DNA of 64,000 bases. It comes from Streptomyces sp. NBC_01717. GTDB lineage: Bacteria > Actinomycetota > Actinomycetes > Streptomycetales > Streptomycetaceae. Below, one piece after another: positions 1 to 7,502 of this stretch. The translations under genes were made by a program, and so were the position numbers. Below the pieces are notes generated by a model. That model was given only the letters and a program-made list of their open reading frames with translations, did no database searches and was not told the DNA's origin. The DNA is taken from contig NZ_CP109178.1 of the NCBI RefSeq assembly GCF_036248255.1, positions 7,197,001 through 7,261,000 on the forward strand, written 5' to 3'. How positions within the stretch are numbered: position 1 is the first letter of the stretch; every line of letters starts with the position of its first letter.

Positions 1-1
1 C

Positions 2-970
2 GTCCGCCGTACCCTCGCCGCCACGCTCGCCACCCTCACCGCCGCCGGACTCCTCACGGCCTGCGGAACGAGCGACGCCGCCACCGACGAGATCAACCCG
101 AAGGGGCAGCGGGGCACCGGCATCAACATCGGCCCCGACCAGCACCGGATCCGGGAGAAGAAGGTCGACGCCATCGCGGCGAAGGTGCCGGCAGCCATCC
201 GTGAACGCGGCACGCTGCGGCTGGGCGCGAGCGCCGACGCCTCGCCGCCGCTCGGCTTCTACGCCACCGACGACAAGACCCGGATCGGCTCCGAGATCGA
301 CCTGGCGACCCTGATCGCCGACACGCTCGGGCTGAAGCCCGAGTTCGAGGAGGTCTCCTGGGAGAACCTCTTCGTCGGCCTCGACAGCTCCAAGTTCGAC
401 GGCGTCCTGTCGAACGTCACGGTCACCGAGGAACGCAAGGAGAAGTACGACTTCGCGACCTACCGGCTCGACAACATCGCCTTCGAGGCCAGGAAGGGCT
501 CCGGCTGGAAGGTGAAGGGCCCCAAGGACGTGGCGGGCAAGACCATCGCAGTCGCGTCCGGCACCAACCAGGAGAAGATCCTCGTCGACTGGAGCGAGCA
601 GAACGTCAAGGCCGGACGCAAGCCGGTGGACATCAAGTACTTCCAGAAGGACACCGACTACTACCTGGCCCTGCAGTCCGGCCGGATCGACGGCTATCTC
701 GGCCCCAGCCCGTCGGTGAACTACCACGTGGCGTCGGCGGGCCGGTCCGAGGTCGTCGGCACGCTGTCGGGCGGCGGCGACGGACTCCAGGGGAAGATCG
801 CGGCCACCACGAAGAAGGACAGCGGCCTGGTCGAGGCGTACGCGGCCGCCATCGACCACATCATCGAAGACGGCTCGTACGCCAAGGCGCTGGGGCGCTG
901 GGGGCTCTCCAACGAGGCCGTCGAGAAGTCCGAGATCAACCCGCCCGGCCTTCCCAAGCCCAAGAACTGA
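2..970 (+). CDS. ABC transporter substrate-binding lipoprotein, family 3 (5' partial)
   Basis: The frame is open from the first bases of the window, so the start codon lies upstream. The visible N-terminus is the tail of a lipoprotein signal peptide: L-L-T-A-C followed by G, with the lipidated Cys codon at 62-64. The body matches the bacterial family-3 solute-binding fold (SBP_bac_3) used for amino acids and related small polar ligands: R-E-R-G-T-L-R-L-G near residue 64 of the visible part, then a D-G-V-L-S-N-V-T-V-T-E-E-R motif. It should sit outside the membrane and deliver ligand to an ABC permease encoded upstream. Two LLM monooxygenases follow at 22 bp and by overlap, so the ligand is probably degraded by them. 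Ligand identity is inference; an organosulfur compound would fit. Confident as to family. Confidence 0.9.
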   Translation, partial: VRRTLAATLATLTAAGLLTACGTSDAATDEINPKGQRGTGINIGPDQHRIREKKVDAIAAKVPAAIRERGTLRLGASADASPPLGFYATDDKTRIGSEIDLATLIADTLGLKPEFEEVSWENLFVGLDSSKFDGVLSNVTVTEERKEKYDFATYRLDNIAFEARKGSGWKVKGPKDVAGKTIAVASGTNQEKILVDWSEQNVKAGRKPVDIKYFQKDTDYYLALQSGRIDGYLGPSPSVNYHVASAGRSEVVGTLSGGGDGLQGKIAATTKKDSGLVEAYAAAIDHIIEDGSYAKALGRWGLSNEAVEKSEINPPGLPKPKN

Positions 971-991
971 GCCCGAGAGGTACGCACAGCA

Positions 992-2059
992 ATGTCTGCC
1001 ACCAACGGTCTTCATCTGGCCGCCGAGATCGGCGGCCCGCCCCACTACGACGCCCGGCACTACGTCGAGCTCGCCCGGCTCGCCGAGCGCGGAGCACTCG
1101 ACTTCGTGACCCTCGGCGACTCGTTCGCCCGCCCCGGGCCCGACGCGCTCGCCGTGCTCTCCCGGGTCGCACCCGCCACCCGCAGGATCGGGCTGGTGCC
1201 GACCGTCACCACCACCCACACCGAGCCGTTCCATGTCTCGTCCGCGGTGGCCACCCTGGACTGGGTGAGCCGCGGCCGGGCGGGCTGGAGCGCCGACGTG
1301 TCGACGACCGAGGCCGAGGCCCGGCTGTTCGGCCGGCGGTCCGCCGCGCCCGCCGCCGAGCTGTGGCGCGAGGCGGGCGAGACCGCCGATGTCGCCGCCC
1401 GGCTGTGGGACAGCTGGGAGGACGACGCGGAGATCCGAGATGTCGCCACCGGCCGCTTCATCGACCGCGACAAGCTGCACTACGTCGACTTCGAGGGCGC
1501 GACGTTCACCGTCCGCGGACCGGCCATCGTGCCCAGGCCCCCGCAGGGCCACCCGGTCACCGTGATCGACGGGACGGGCGGACCGAGCCAGGAGGCCGCC
1601 GCACGCCACGCCGATGTCGTACTCGTACGGGCCACCGCGCCCGAGCAGGCCGCGGGCATCCGGGCGGACGTACGGCGCCGCGCCGCGGCGTACGGCCGCG
1701 ACCCCGACACCCTGCGGGTGCTGGTGGCGCTCACCGTCGACCTCGGGGACGCCGAGACCGCGCCGGAACCCGGTCTGGAGAGCGGACCGCCGCTCGCCGC
1801 CGGAGGCTCGTACTACCGAGGTGGGCCGGTCGACCTCGCCGAACTGATCGCCCGGTGGCACCGGGCCGGAGCCGTCGACGGCTTCCACCTCACGCCCATC
1901 ACACCGGAGCGCGATCTCGAACGGATCGTCAACGGAACCGTCGCCCTGCTTCAGCACCGCAGTCTGTTCCGCACCTTCTACCCGGGAGGCACGCTCCGCG
2001 AGCACCTGGGACTGGCGCGCCCGGCGAACCGATACGCCCTTGCGGAGGCACGAACATGA
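992..2059 (+). CDS. LLM class flavin-dependent oxidoreductase
   Basis: A 355-aa luciferase-like monooxygenase, expected to use reduced flavin from a separate reductase to oxygenate a small substrate in the cytoplasm. It shows the family pattern A-R-L-A-E-R-G-A-L-D-F-V-T-L-G-D near the N-terminus, a T-T-H-T-E-P-F-H-V segment after strand 4, and the S-R-G-R-A-G-W-S signature that normally reads G-R-x-x-W-N. The ATG at 992 follows a gagagg stretch at about 974-979. It lies between the binding protein and a second LLM enzyme, whose ATG overlaps this stop codon (ATGA at 2056-2059), so the two are translationally coupled. The substrate cannot be read from sequence; SBP plus paired LLM enzymes suggests import and oxidative C-S or C-N cleavage. 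Confidence 0.88.
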   Translation: MSATNGLHLAAEIGGPPHYDARHYVELARLAERGALDFVTLGDSFARPGPDALAVLSRVAPATRRIGLVPTVTTTHTEPFHVSSAVATLDWVSRGRAGWSADVSTTEAEARLFGRRSAAPAAELWREAGETADVAARLWDSWEDDAEIRDVATGRFIDRDKLHYVDFEGATFTVRGPAIVPRPPQGHPVTVIDGTGGPSQEAAARHADVVLVRATAPEQAAGIRADVRRRAAAYGRDPDTLRVLVALTVDLGDAETAPEPGLESGPPLAAGGSYYRGGPVDLAELIARWHRAGAVDGFHLTPITPERDLERIVNGTVALLQHRSLFRTFYPGGTLREHLGLARPANRYALAEART

Positions 2060-3399
2060 CCGCACCGACGCGGAAACAGATGCACCTGGCCGCCCACTTC
2101 CCCGGCGTGAACAACACCACCGTCTGGACCGACCCCCGCTCGAAGAGCCAGATCGAGTTCTCCTCCTTCGAGCACCTCGCCCGCACGGCGGAGCGTGGCA
2201 GGTTCGACTTCTTCTTCCTCGCGGAGGGGCTCCGGCTGCGCGAGCACAAGGGGCGCATCCACGATCTGGACGTGGTCGGCCGACCCGAGTCCCTCACGGT
2301 GCTGAGCGCTCTGGCCGCCGTCACCGACCGGCTCGGCCTCGCCGCCACCGTCAACGCGACCTTCAACGAGCCGTACGAACTGGCCCGGCGGCTCGCCACC
2401 CTCGACCACCTCAGCGACGGCCGGGCCGCCTGGAACGTCGTCACCTCCTCCGACGCCTTCACCGGGGAGAACTTCCGGCGCGGCGGCTATCTCGACCGGG
2501 CCGACCTCCCCCGAGCTCTCGGATCCGCTCGAACAAGGGGGACCCCGTACACCCGGGCCGCCGAGTTCGTCGCCACCGCCCGCGAGCTGTGGGACACCTG
2601 GACCCCCGACGGAACCCCGCGCCCCTTCCGTCACCAGGGGCAGCACTTCACCATCGAGGGCGAGTTCACCGTCCCGCGCTCCCCGCAAGGTCACCCGGTC
2701 GTCATCCAGGCCGGGGACTCCCCGGCGGGCCGCGAGTTCGCCGCGTCCGCCGCCGACGTCATCTTCACCCGGCACGGCACCCTGGAGGCGGGCCGCACCT
2801 TCTACACCGACGTCAAGGCGCGGCTGGCGAAGTACGGCCGGCAACCCGAAGATCTGAAGATCATGCCCGGGGTCACCTTCGTTCTCGGCGACAGTGACGC
2901 CGAGGCCCAGGAGTCGGCGGCCGAGATCCGCCGCCAGCAGATCTCCCCGCAGAACGCGATCCTCGCCCTGGAACAGGTCTGGGGCCGCGACCTCTCCTCG
3001 TACGATCCCGACGGGCCGCTCCCCGAGATCGATCCGGACCCCGATTCCGGACTGGTCCAGGGCCGGGTCAGGATCGGCCACCAGCTCGCCGTCGCGGCTC
3101 GTTGGCGCGCGCTGTCCGAGGCCAAGGGGCTGTCCATCCGGCAGACGGTCATCGAGACGACGGGGCGGCAGTCGTTCATCGGCAGACCGGAGACGGTCGC
3201 CTCGGAGCTCATCGAGTTCGTCTCGACCGATGCGGCCGACGGCTTCATTCTCGTACCGCATCTCACCCCGGGCGGCCTCGACGAGTTCGTGGACCGGGTC
3301 GTCCCGCTCCTCCAGGAACGCGGAGCCTTCCGCTCCGAATACACCGGTCTCACTCTTCGGTCCCATCTCGGGCTGGCCGACCCGGTGGGGAAGGATTGA
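2056..3399 (+). CDS. LLM flavin monooxygenase, NtaA/SnaA/DszA type, with in-frame repeat insertion
   Basis: A 447-aa member of the larger NtaA/SnaA/SoxA/DszA branch of flavin monooxygenases. Typical features: K-Q-M-H-L-A-A-H-F-P-G-V-N-N at the N-terminus, an R-F-D-F-F-F-L-A-E-G strand, N-A-T-F-N-E-P-Y, G-R-A-A-W-N-V-V-T-S, and S-P-Q-G-H-P-V-V-I-Q-A-G-D-S. The frame is open far upstream, but ATG 2056 matches the family N-terminus and overlaps the previous stop. Residues 151-164 (L-P-R-A-L-G-S-A-R-T-R-G-T-P) are encoded by a palindromic repeat at 2503-2545 that interrupts the usual R-G-G-Y-L-x-R-A-D-x-Y-T-R-A-A-E-F stretch. The enzyme may still fold, because the insertion keeps frame and falls in a loop-like position. 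The partner flavin reductase is not visible. Confidence 0.88.
   Translation: MTAPTRKQMHLAAHFPGVNNTTVWTDPRSKSQIEFSSFEHLARTAERGRFDFFFLAEGLRLREHKGRIHDLDVVGRPESLTVLSALAAVTDRLGLAATVNATFNEPYELARRLATLDHLSDGRAAWNVVTSSDAFTGENFRRGGYLDRADLPRALGSARTRGTPYTRAAEFVATARELWDTWTPDGTPRPFRHQGQHFTIEGEFTVPRSPQGHPVVIQAGDSPAGREFAASAADVIFTRHGTLEAGRTFYTDVKARLAKYGRQPEDLKIMPGVTFVLGDSDAEAQESAAEIRRQQISPQNAILALEQVWGRDLSSYDPDGPLPEIDPDPDSGLVQGRVRIGHQLAVAARWRALSEAKGLSIRQTVIETTGRQSFIGRPETVASELIEFVSTDAADGFILVPHLTPGGLDEFVDRVVPLLQERGAFRSEYTGLTLRSHLGLADPVGKD
2503..2545. repeat. Short palindromic repeat inside a coding region
   Basis: This 43-bp stretch begins GACCTCCCCCGAGCTCTCGG and ends AAGGGGGACCCC. Its complement closely matches the intergenic element at 46106-46150, differing at a handful of positions. 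The type, with CCCCCGAGCTCTCGG and GGGGGAC/GACCCC ends, is common as a short intergenic hairpin in Streptomyces (from memory). Here it lies within codons 150-165 of the LLM gene and keeps frame. Confidence 0.65.
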
Positions 3400-3403
3400 T
3401 CGC

Positions 3404-4228
3404 ATGAGCACGGATACACAGAAGGCGCAACAAGTGGAACAGGTGCGGCAGGCGGAGCAGGAATGGATCCGCTGGCACGAGGAGCGCACCGCCACGGTCT
3501 CGGCACCGTACGGACCGCTCTCCCTCACCGGCACGCACTGGCTGTCCGACCACCCGGAGGGTCGAATTCCGGCCGTCCCCGGGCAGTGGCGGGAGGACGG
3601 CGACGAGCTCGTGCTCACAGCCACCGCCGAGGACGGGCTCACCGTCGACGGGAAGCCCTTCACCGGCGAGGTGCGGCTCACCGCGGACCGCGGCGCGGTC
3701 GAAACCTCCCGCGTCGCCCACGGTGAGCGGCGGTTGGTCGTGCTGAGCCGCGAAGGGCTGTGGGCAGTCCGGGACTTCGACCCGGACTCCGCGGCGCGGA
3801 AGACCTTCCGGGCCATCGAAGCGACGCCGTACGACGCCCGCTGGGCGTTGACGGGCACCTTCCGTCCCTACGACACCACCCGCTCGGTCCGGGTCGAGAA
3901 CGCCGACGGAGTCGAGCGCGGACTCGGCCTGGGCGGCGAGATCGCCTTCGAGGTGGACGGAACGGAGCACACCCTCCAGGTGACGGTCGAACAGGACGGC
4001 TCGCTCTGGGCGGTCTTCGCCGACGCCACCAGCGGGAAGAGCAGCTTCCGCTTCCGCTTCCTGCGGCCCGCGGCGCCGGCCGAGGACGGCAGCGTGACGG
4101 TCGACCTCAACCGCGCCGTGCTGCCGCCGTGCGCCTTCGCCGACCACTTCATCTGCCCCTTCCCGCCCCCCGGCAACACCCTTGCCGTCGCCGTCGAGGC
4201 GGGGGAGCGGAACCGGATCGACAACTGA
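3404..4228 (+). CDS. DUF1684 domain-containing protein
   Basis: A 274-aa soluble protein starting at ATG 3404, 4 bp after the LLM stop and hence in the same operon. It resembles DUF1684 proteins: an N-terminal helix with W-I-R-W-H-E-E-R, the motif P-Y-G-P-L-S-L-T-G-T-H-W-L, a run of short beta strands, then a C-terminal V-D-L-N-R-A-V-L-P-P-C-A-F-A-D-H-F-I-C-P-F-P-P-P-G-N segment with Asn, Cys, His and Phe residues that are conserved in the family as I recall it. No signal peptide or membrane segment is seen. Molecular function is not established for the family. Position suggests a role in handling the product of the upstream monooxygenases. The operon appears to end at the hairpin at 4272-4309. 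Confidence 0.8.
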   Translation: MSTDTQKAQQVEQVRQAEQEWIRWHEERTATVSAPYGPLSLTGTHWLSDHPEGRIPAVPGQWREDGDELVLTATAEDGLTVDGKPFTGEVRLTADRGAVETSRVAHGERRLVVLSREGLWAVRDFDPDSAARKTFRAIEATPYDARWALTGTFRPYDTTRSVRVENADGVERGLGLGGEIAFEVDGTEHTLQVTVEQDGSLWAVFADATSGKSSFRFRFLRPAAPAEDGSVTVDLNRAVLPPCAFADHFICPFPPPGNTLAVAVEAGERNRIDN

Positions 4229-4271
4229 CGTACCTCTGACGTACCGGCGACGCACCCACGTATTTCATCCG

Positions 4272-4309
4272 GGCAGGTCCCGGCAGCTCGCGAGCTGCCG
4301 GGACCTGCC
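4272..4309 (+). terminator. Perfect inverted repeat, probable terminator
   Basis: A 38-nt perfect palindrome with arms GGCAGGTCCCGGCAGCTCG and its complement and no spacer, 44 nt after the DUF1684 stop. There is no T-run, as usual for Streptomyces intrinsic terminators. Confidence 0.7.
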
Positions 4310-4524
4310 GCGTGTCCGGTGCCTGCCGGTCGTATGCGCAGAGCGACGACCTCAGGCCAAAAGGCCCTCTTGCGCCAGAAGTTGACGCCTTGAATACTCC
4401 CGAGCAGCGCTTGTCAGGGGCACGCCGTATCCGGAATGCGGAGCACGGTCGTGCGCCCGACTGCGCCTCACGGGTCCGACCACCCCACGGGCGGGCCCCC
4501 GTTTCCCCTTGGGAGGAACCAGAA

Positions 4525-5424
4525 GTGAGGATCAAGCGCACCACCCCCCTCAGCGGCATGGCGAGACGAAGCAGGGCCGTCGCGATCTCCGCAGGCCTTG
4601 TCGCTGTCGCCGCTCTCGCCGTGCCCAGCGCCCACGCCAACACCACCGGGACGTTCAGCGCCAACCAGCTCAGCGCCGCGAGCGACGCCGTGCTCGGCGC
4701 GGACATAGCCGGAACCGCCTGGAACGTCGACCCGGCGACCAAGACCCTGAGGGTCACGGTCGACAGCACGGTCTCGCAGGCCGAGATCAAGCAGATCAAG
4801 AAGTCCGCGGGAGCCAACGCCGGCGCCCTGCGGATCGAGCGCACGTCCGGCACGTTCAACAAGCTGCTCTCCGGCGGCGACGCCATCTACGCCCCCGGCT
4901 GGCGCTGTTCGCTGGGCTTCAACGTCCGCAGCGGCAGCACCTACTACTTCCTGACCGCCGGTCACTGCACCGACGGCAACCCGCCGTGGTACACCAACTC
5001 GTCGAACTCCACGAGCATCGGCCCGACGGTCGGATCGAGCTTCCCGACCAATGACTACGGCATCGTGCGGTACGACAACGCCTCGGTCGCCCACGCGGGC
5101 ACCGTCGGCAGCCAGGACATCACCAGCGCGGCCAACGCCACCGTCGGTATGTCCGTCACCCGCCGCGGCTCCACCACCGGCATCCACAGCGGAACCGTCA
5201 CCGCCCTCAACGCCACGGTCAACTACGGCGGCGGCGACATCGTCTACGGCATGATCCAGACAAACGTGTGTGCGGAGCCCGGCGACTCGGGTGGCCCGCT
5301 CTACTCCGGCACCAGGGCGATCGGGCTCACCTCGGGCGGCAGCGGCAACTGCAGCTCCGGTGGTACGACGTTCTTCCAGCCGGTCACGGAGGCACTCAGC
5401 GCATACGGCGTCAGCGTCTACTGA
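4525..5424 (+). CDS. sprB: Streptogrisin B-type secreted serine protease precursor (S1)
   Basis: A 299-aa pre-pro-protease of the chymotrypsin fold, the same length as S. griseus protease B and very close to it as recalled, including the C-terminal [22 protein letters not shown] 4525 is chosen because of the gggagg ribosome site at 4511-4516 and the match to the known start M/V-R-I-K-R-T. Residues 1-38 form a signal peptide, 39-114 the propeptide ([14 protein letters not shown]), and the mature enzyme starts at L115-S-G-G-D. The triad is H147 (T-A-G-H-C), D177 (N-D-Y-G) and S255 (G-D-S-G-G-P), with paired cysteines around H147 and S255. It degrades extracellular protein. It is monocistronic, with a terminator at 5472-5502. 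Confidence 0.96.
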   Translation: MRIKRTTPLSGMARRSRAVAISAGLVAVAALAVPSAHANTTGTFSANQLSAASDAVLGADIAGTAWNVDPATKTLRVTVDSTVSQAEIKQIKKSAGANAGALRIERTSGTFNKLLSGGDAIYAPGWRCSLGFNVRSGSTYYFLTAGHCTDGNPPWYTNSSNSTSIGPTVGSSFPTNDYGIVRYDNASVAHAGTVGSQDITSAANATVGMSVTRRGSTTGIHSGTVTALNATVNYGGGDIVYGMIQTNVCAEPGDSGGPLYSGTRAIGLTSGGSGNCSSGGTTFFQPVTEALSAYGVSVY

Positions 5425-5471
5425 CGCCCGGCACCTCGCGCACCTTCTCGAAACCGCGTTCGGCAACGCCA

Positions 5472-5502
5472 GAGCCCCCGCCCGAATTCCGGGCGGGGGC
5501 TC
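5472..5502 (+). terminator. Terminator hairpin after sprB
   Basis: A 13-bp stem GAGCCCCCGCCCG with its complement and a 5-nt AATTC loop, 48 nt past the sprB stop codon. Confidence 0.85.
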
Positions 5503-5632
5503 CCGTTCACCCCGCGGCTTTTGAGAGGATGTGGGGGAGGACGGTCGCGCAGGAACAACGGGGGCGGATGCTGTGCCTTCCGGAGGGATGCCCTCCGGGA
5601 CCCCCGGCAGACACCCCAGGGGGTTCCAGTCC

Positions 5633-6112
5633 GTGAAGCGTATCGGAGTGACCGGACATCGCAGCATCCCCGAGGAAGCGCACGCCCATGTGATGGCCGG
5701 GATACGAGCGGTGCTCTGCGGCTTCGACGGCTCCCTGGAAGCCCTCTCCAGCCTGGCTGTGGGAGCGGACCAGCTCTTCGCCGACCTGGCACTCGCCTGC
5801 GGGGCGGAACTGACCGTGGTCATCCCCAGCGGTGACTACGAGGCCTGCTTCGCCGACGGGCCCGAACTGGCCCGCTACCGAAGCCTCAAGGGCCGCGCGG
5901 CCCGCGAGGTCCGGCTGGACTTCCCGCACTCCACCGACGAGGCGTACTACGCGGCGGGCGCCTACATCGCCGACCACTGCGACCGGCTGCTCGCGGTCTG
6001 GGACGGCCGGCCCGCCCGCGGCTTCGGCGGGACGGGCGACATCGTGACGTACGCCCGGACACTCGGCCGCCCGGTGACGGTGATCTGGCGCGACGGAGTG
6101 GAGCGCACCTGA
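5633..6112 (+). CDS. SLOG superfamily nucleotide-binding protein
   Basis: A 159-aa Rossmann-like protein of the SLOG superfamily (related to YpsA, DprA and LOG). It opens with R-I-G-V-T-G-H-R, the nucleotide-loop motif of this group. It continues with S-L-A-V-G-A-D-Q-L-F-A (the G-A-D motif), L-T-V-V-I-P-S-G-D-Y, then C-D-R-L-L-A-V-W-D-G and G-F-G-G-T-G-D-I-V-T-Y-A-R, the glycine-rich ligand loop. SLOG domains are known or predicted to bind or process nucleotide-derived ligands in immunity-like systems. GTG 5633 is preferred because the conserved strand begins immediately and an agggggg-type site sits at 5618-5623; an in-frame upstream ATG would add a low-complexity tail. It converges, 52 bp away, on a SLATT membrane gene, a known partner family. 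The true ligand is unknown. Confidence 0.82.
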   Translation: MKRIGVTGHRSIPEEAHAHVMAGIRAVLCGFDGSLEALSSLAVGADQLFADLALACGAELTVVIPSGDYEACFADGPELARYRSLKGRAAREVRLDFPHSTDEAYYAAGAYIADHCDRLLAVWDGRPARGFGGTGDIVTYARTLGRPVTVIWRDGVERT

Positions 6113-6164
6113 CCGGTCGTCGCGAGCCGCTTCGTATACGGCCGGGCCACTACGGACGGTGCCG

Positions 6165-7091
6165 TCACGTCTGGTGTCGGGCGAGCCAGTCGGTGTGCTG
6201 CGGGGAGACGATGCGCTCGGTCTCGAACACCGCCCGGGGCCACTGCCGTTCGGTGAGCGTGGTCTCCATGGCGACCTGCATCGACTCCAGATCCTTCTCC
6301 ACCAGCGAATGGGCGGAGATCAGCGGATGGTGGCGGCGCATCTCGCTCCAGGCCAGACAGGCCGCGGCAGCCGCGGACAGCACCCCGGTCGCGGCGAAGG
6401 ACTGTCCGACGGAGAACATCCTCAACAGGGCGAGGACCAGGGCGAAGGCGGTCAGCGCGGCGATCGTGGTCGACCAGACCAGAGTGGCGCGCCGGGACAC
6501 CTCCTGGCGGCGACGGTACCAACTGCGCTGTTCGATCAGCCGGTCCCGCACATATGTCTCCTTGCGTACGGTGAACGCTTTGTCCCGTAACTCGCGCATG
6601 GAATCCGTGATGAGTCCGCCCGAATCCGTCATGCGCTCGCGAGGGTCCGGCCACCCCACCTTCCGGAGCTCCTGCAGTCCCTCTTCGAGACGATTTGCGA
6701 ACACTGCTTCGGGGTGCTGGGTGCCGGTGTCGAATGGAGAACCGTGCACCGAGTAACGCCAGCACATGGACTTGATGAACTCTGCCGCGGAGCGGTTTAG
6801 TTGCCAATGCGACTTTGCTTTGCGACGGGACGAGAGGTAGGTCGTGATCAGGACACCCAGGTAGGCCAACACACCGACGGAGTCAGTCAGTTGGAACGTG
6901 TCAGCAACCTCCCAGTGCCAGGGAAGCGCTGCCGGTATCGCGCCCGCGACCAGCAGGATCAGCTGCCAGCGGGTGGTATTCACCGCCTCCCGCTGCCGTG
7001 CGATCGCGATGGCGTCCGTGTGGTGAAAGAGCGCCGGTAGATCAGCGTTCCGGAAGACCAGGCTCTGCAGTGGTCCGGGAATCGCCGTCAT
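6165..7091 (-). CDS. DUF4231/SLATT-domain membrane protein (TTA codon)
   Basis: A 308-aa protein with two pairs of transmembrane helices, at about residues 43-59 and 70-87 and again at roughly 205-250. The pairs are separated by a charged helical region with W-Q-L-N-R-S-A-A-E-F-I-K-S-M-C-W-R-Y, the pattern of DUF4231 / SLATT (SMODS- and SLOG-associating 2TM) proteins. These are predicted pore-forming effectors in nucleotide-triggered conflict systems. ATG 7091 is chosen for the GGGAG at 5 nt; GTG 7121 is an alternative. Leu168 is encoded by TTA (complement of 6588-6590), which in Streptomyces requires the bldA tRNA. It is convergent with the SLOG gene and divergent from fxsA. That it is a partner of the SLOG protein is inference from family association and adjacency. 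Confidence 0.8.
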   Translation of the reverse strand: MTAIPGPLQSLVFRNADLPALFHHTDAIAIARQREAVNTTRWQLILLVAGAIPAALPWHWEVADTFQLTDSVGVLAYLGVLITTYLSSRRKAKSHWQLNRSAAEFIKSMCWRYSVHGSPFDTGTQHPEAVFANRLEEGLQELRKVGWPDPRERMTDSGGLITDSMRELRDKAFTVRKETYVRDRLIEQRSWYRRRQEVSRRATLVWSTTIAALTAFALVLALLRMFSVGQSFAATGVLSAAAAACLAWSEMRRHHPLISAHSLVEKDLESMQVAMETTLTERQWPRAVFETERIVSPQHTDWLARHQT

Positions 7092-7303
7092 CTTCACTCC
7101 CGTCTGCGGTTTTGTCTTCACTCATATGGCGGAATGGATGGTTCCGTTGTGTCTGTGGCAGTCTCACGTGACGCTCGCGTTGCAAGAGGGCGTCCTCAGT
7201 TGCCAACAGAGGCCATGAGAGTAAAGTCGTGCCGCCGGACACTGCAATGGTGCAGCTGGCCGGTGCAGTTTCCGTGTCCGGAACAATCCCCTCAAGGACG
7301 GCC

Positions 7304-7471
7304 GTGAAGAACTCTGAATCCTCCCTCTCCTTCGCCGTTGCGAAGAAGAGCCGTGTGCCGCTCGCCGAGATCGACGCGCGTGGCAAGGAAGCCGCCAGCA
7401 AGCTCGGGCGGGTGTTTGCCGCGTCCACCGGTCGCCCGACCCAGGCATCGACCTTCAACTCGGCTCTCTAG
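7304..7471 (+). CDS. fxsA: FxSxx-COOH RiPP precursor peptide FxsA
   Basis: A 55-aa peptide ending S-T-F-N-S-A-L, which fits the F-x-S-x-x-COOH signature exactly (F51, S53, two residues, stop). GTG 7304 is chosen because AAGGA at 7294-7298 lies 5 nt upstream; the frame is open further up to GTG 7229. The leader carries V-P-L-A-E-I-D-A-R-G-K-E-A-A-S-K-L-G-R-V, probably the part recognised by the maturase. The gene for the radical SAM enzyme starts 31 bp downstream. In the FxsB family, the aromatic ring of the Phe is joined to the third residue of the motif to make a three-residue cyclophane; here that would be F51-N52-S53. Whether the C-terminus is cleaved off or displayed on the whole peptide is not visible. 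Confidence 0.9.
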   Translation: MKNSESSLSFAVAKKSRVPLAEIDARGKEAASKLGRVFAASTGRPTQASTFNSAL

Positions 7472-7502
7472 TCACCCCCTCCGGGCTGGCTAGACTGGTG
7501 GA

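Noticed and set aside
4272..4309. Perfect palindrome considered as a regulator operator
   Set aside because: Length of 38 bp with no spacer, and position directly after the operon, fit a terminator better.
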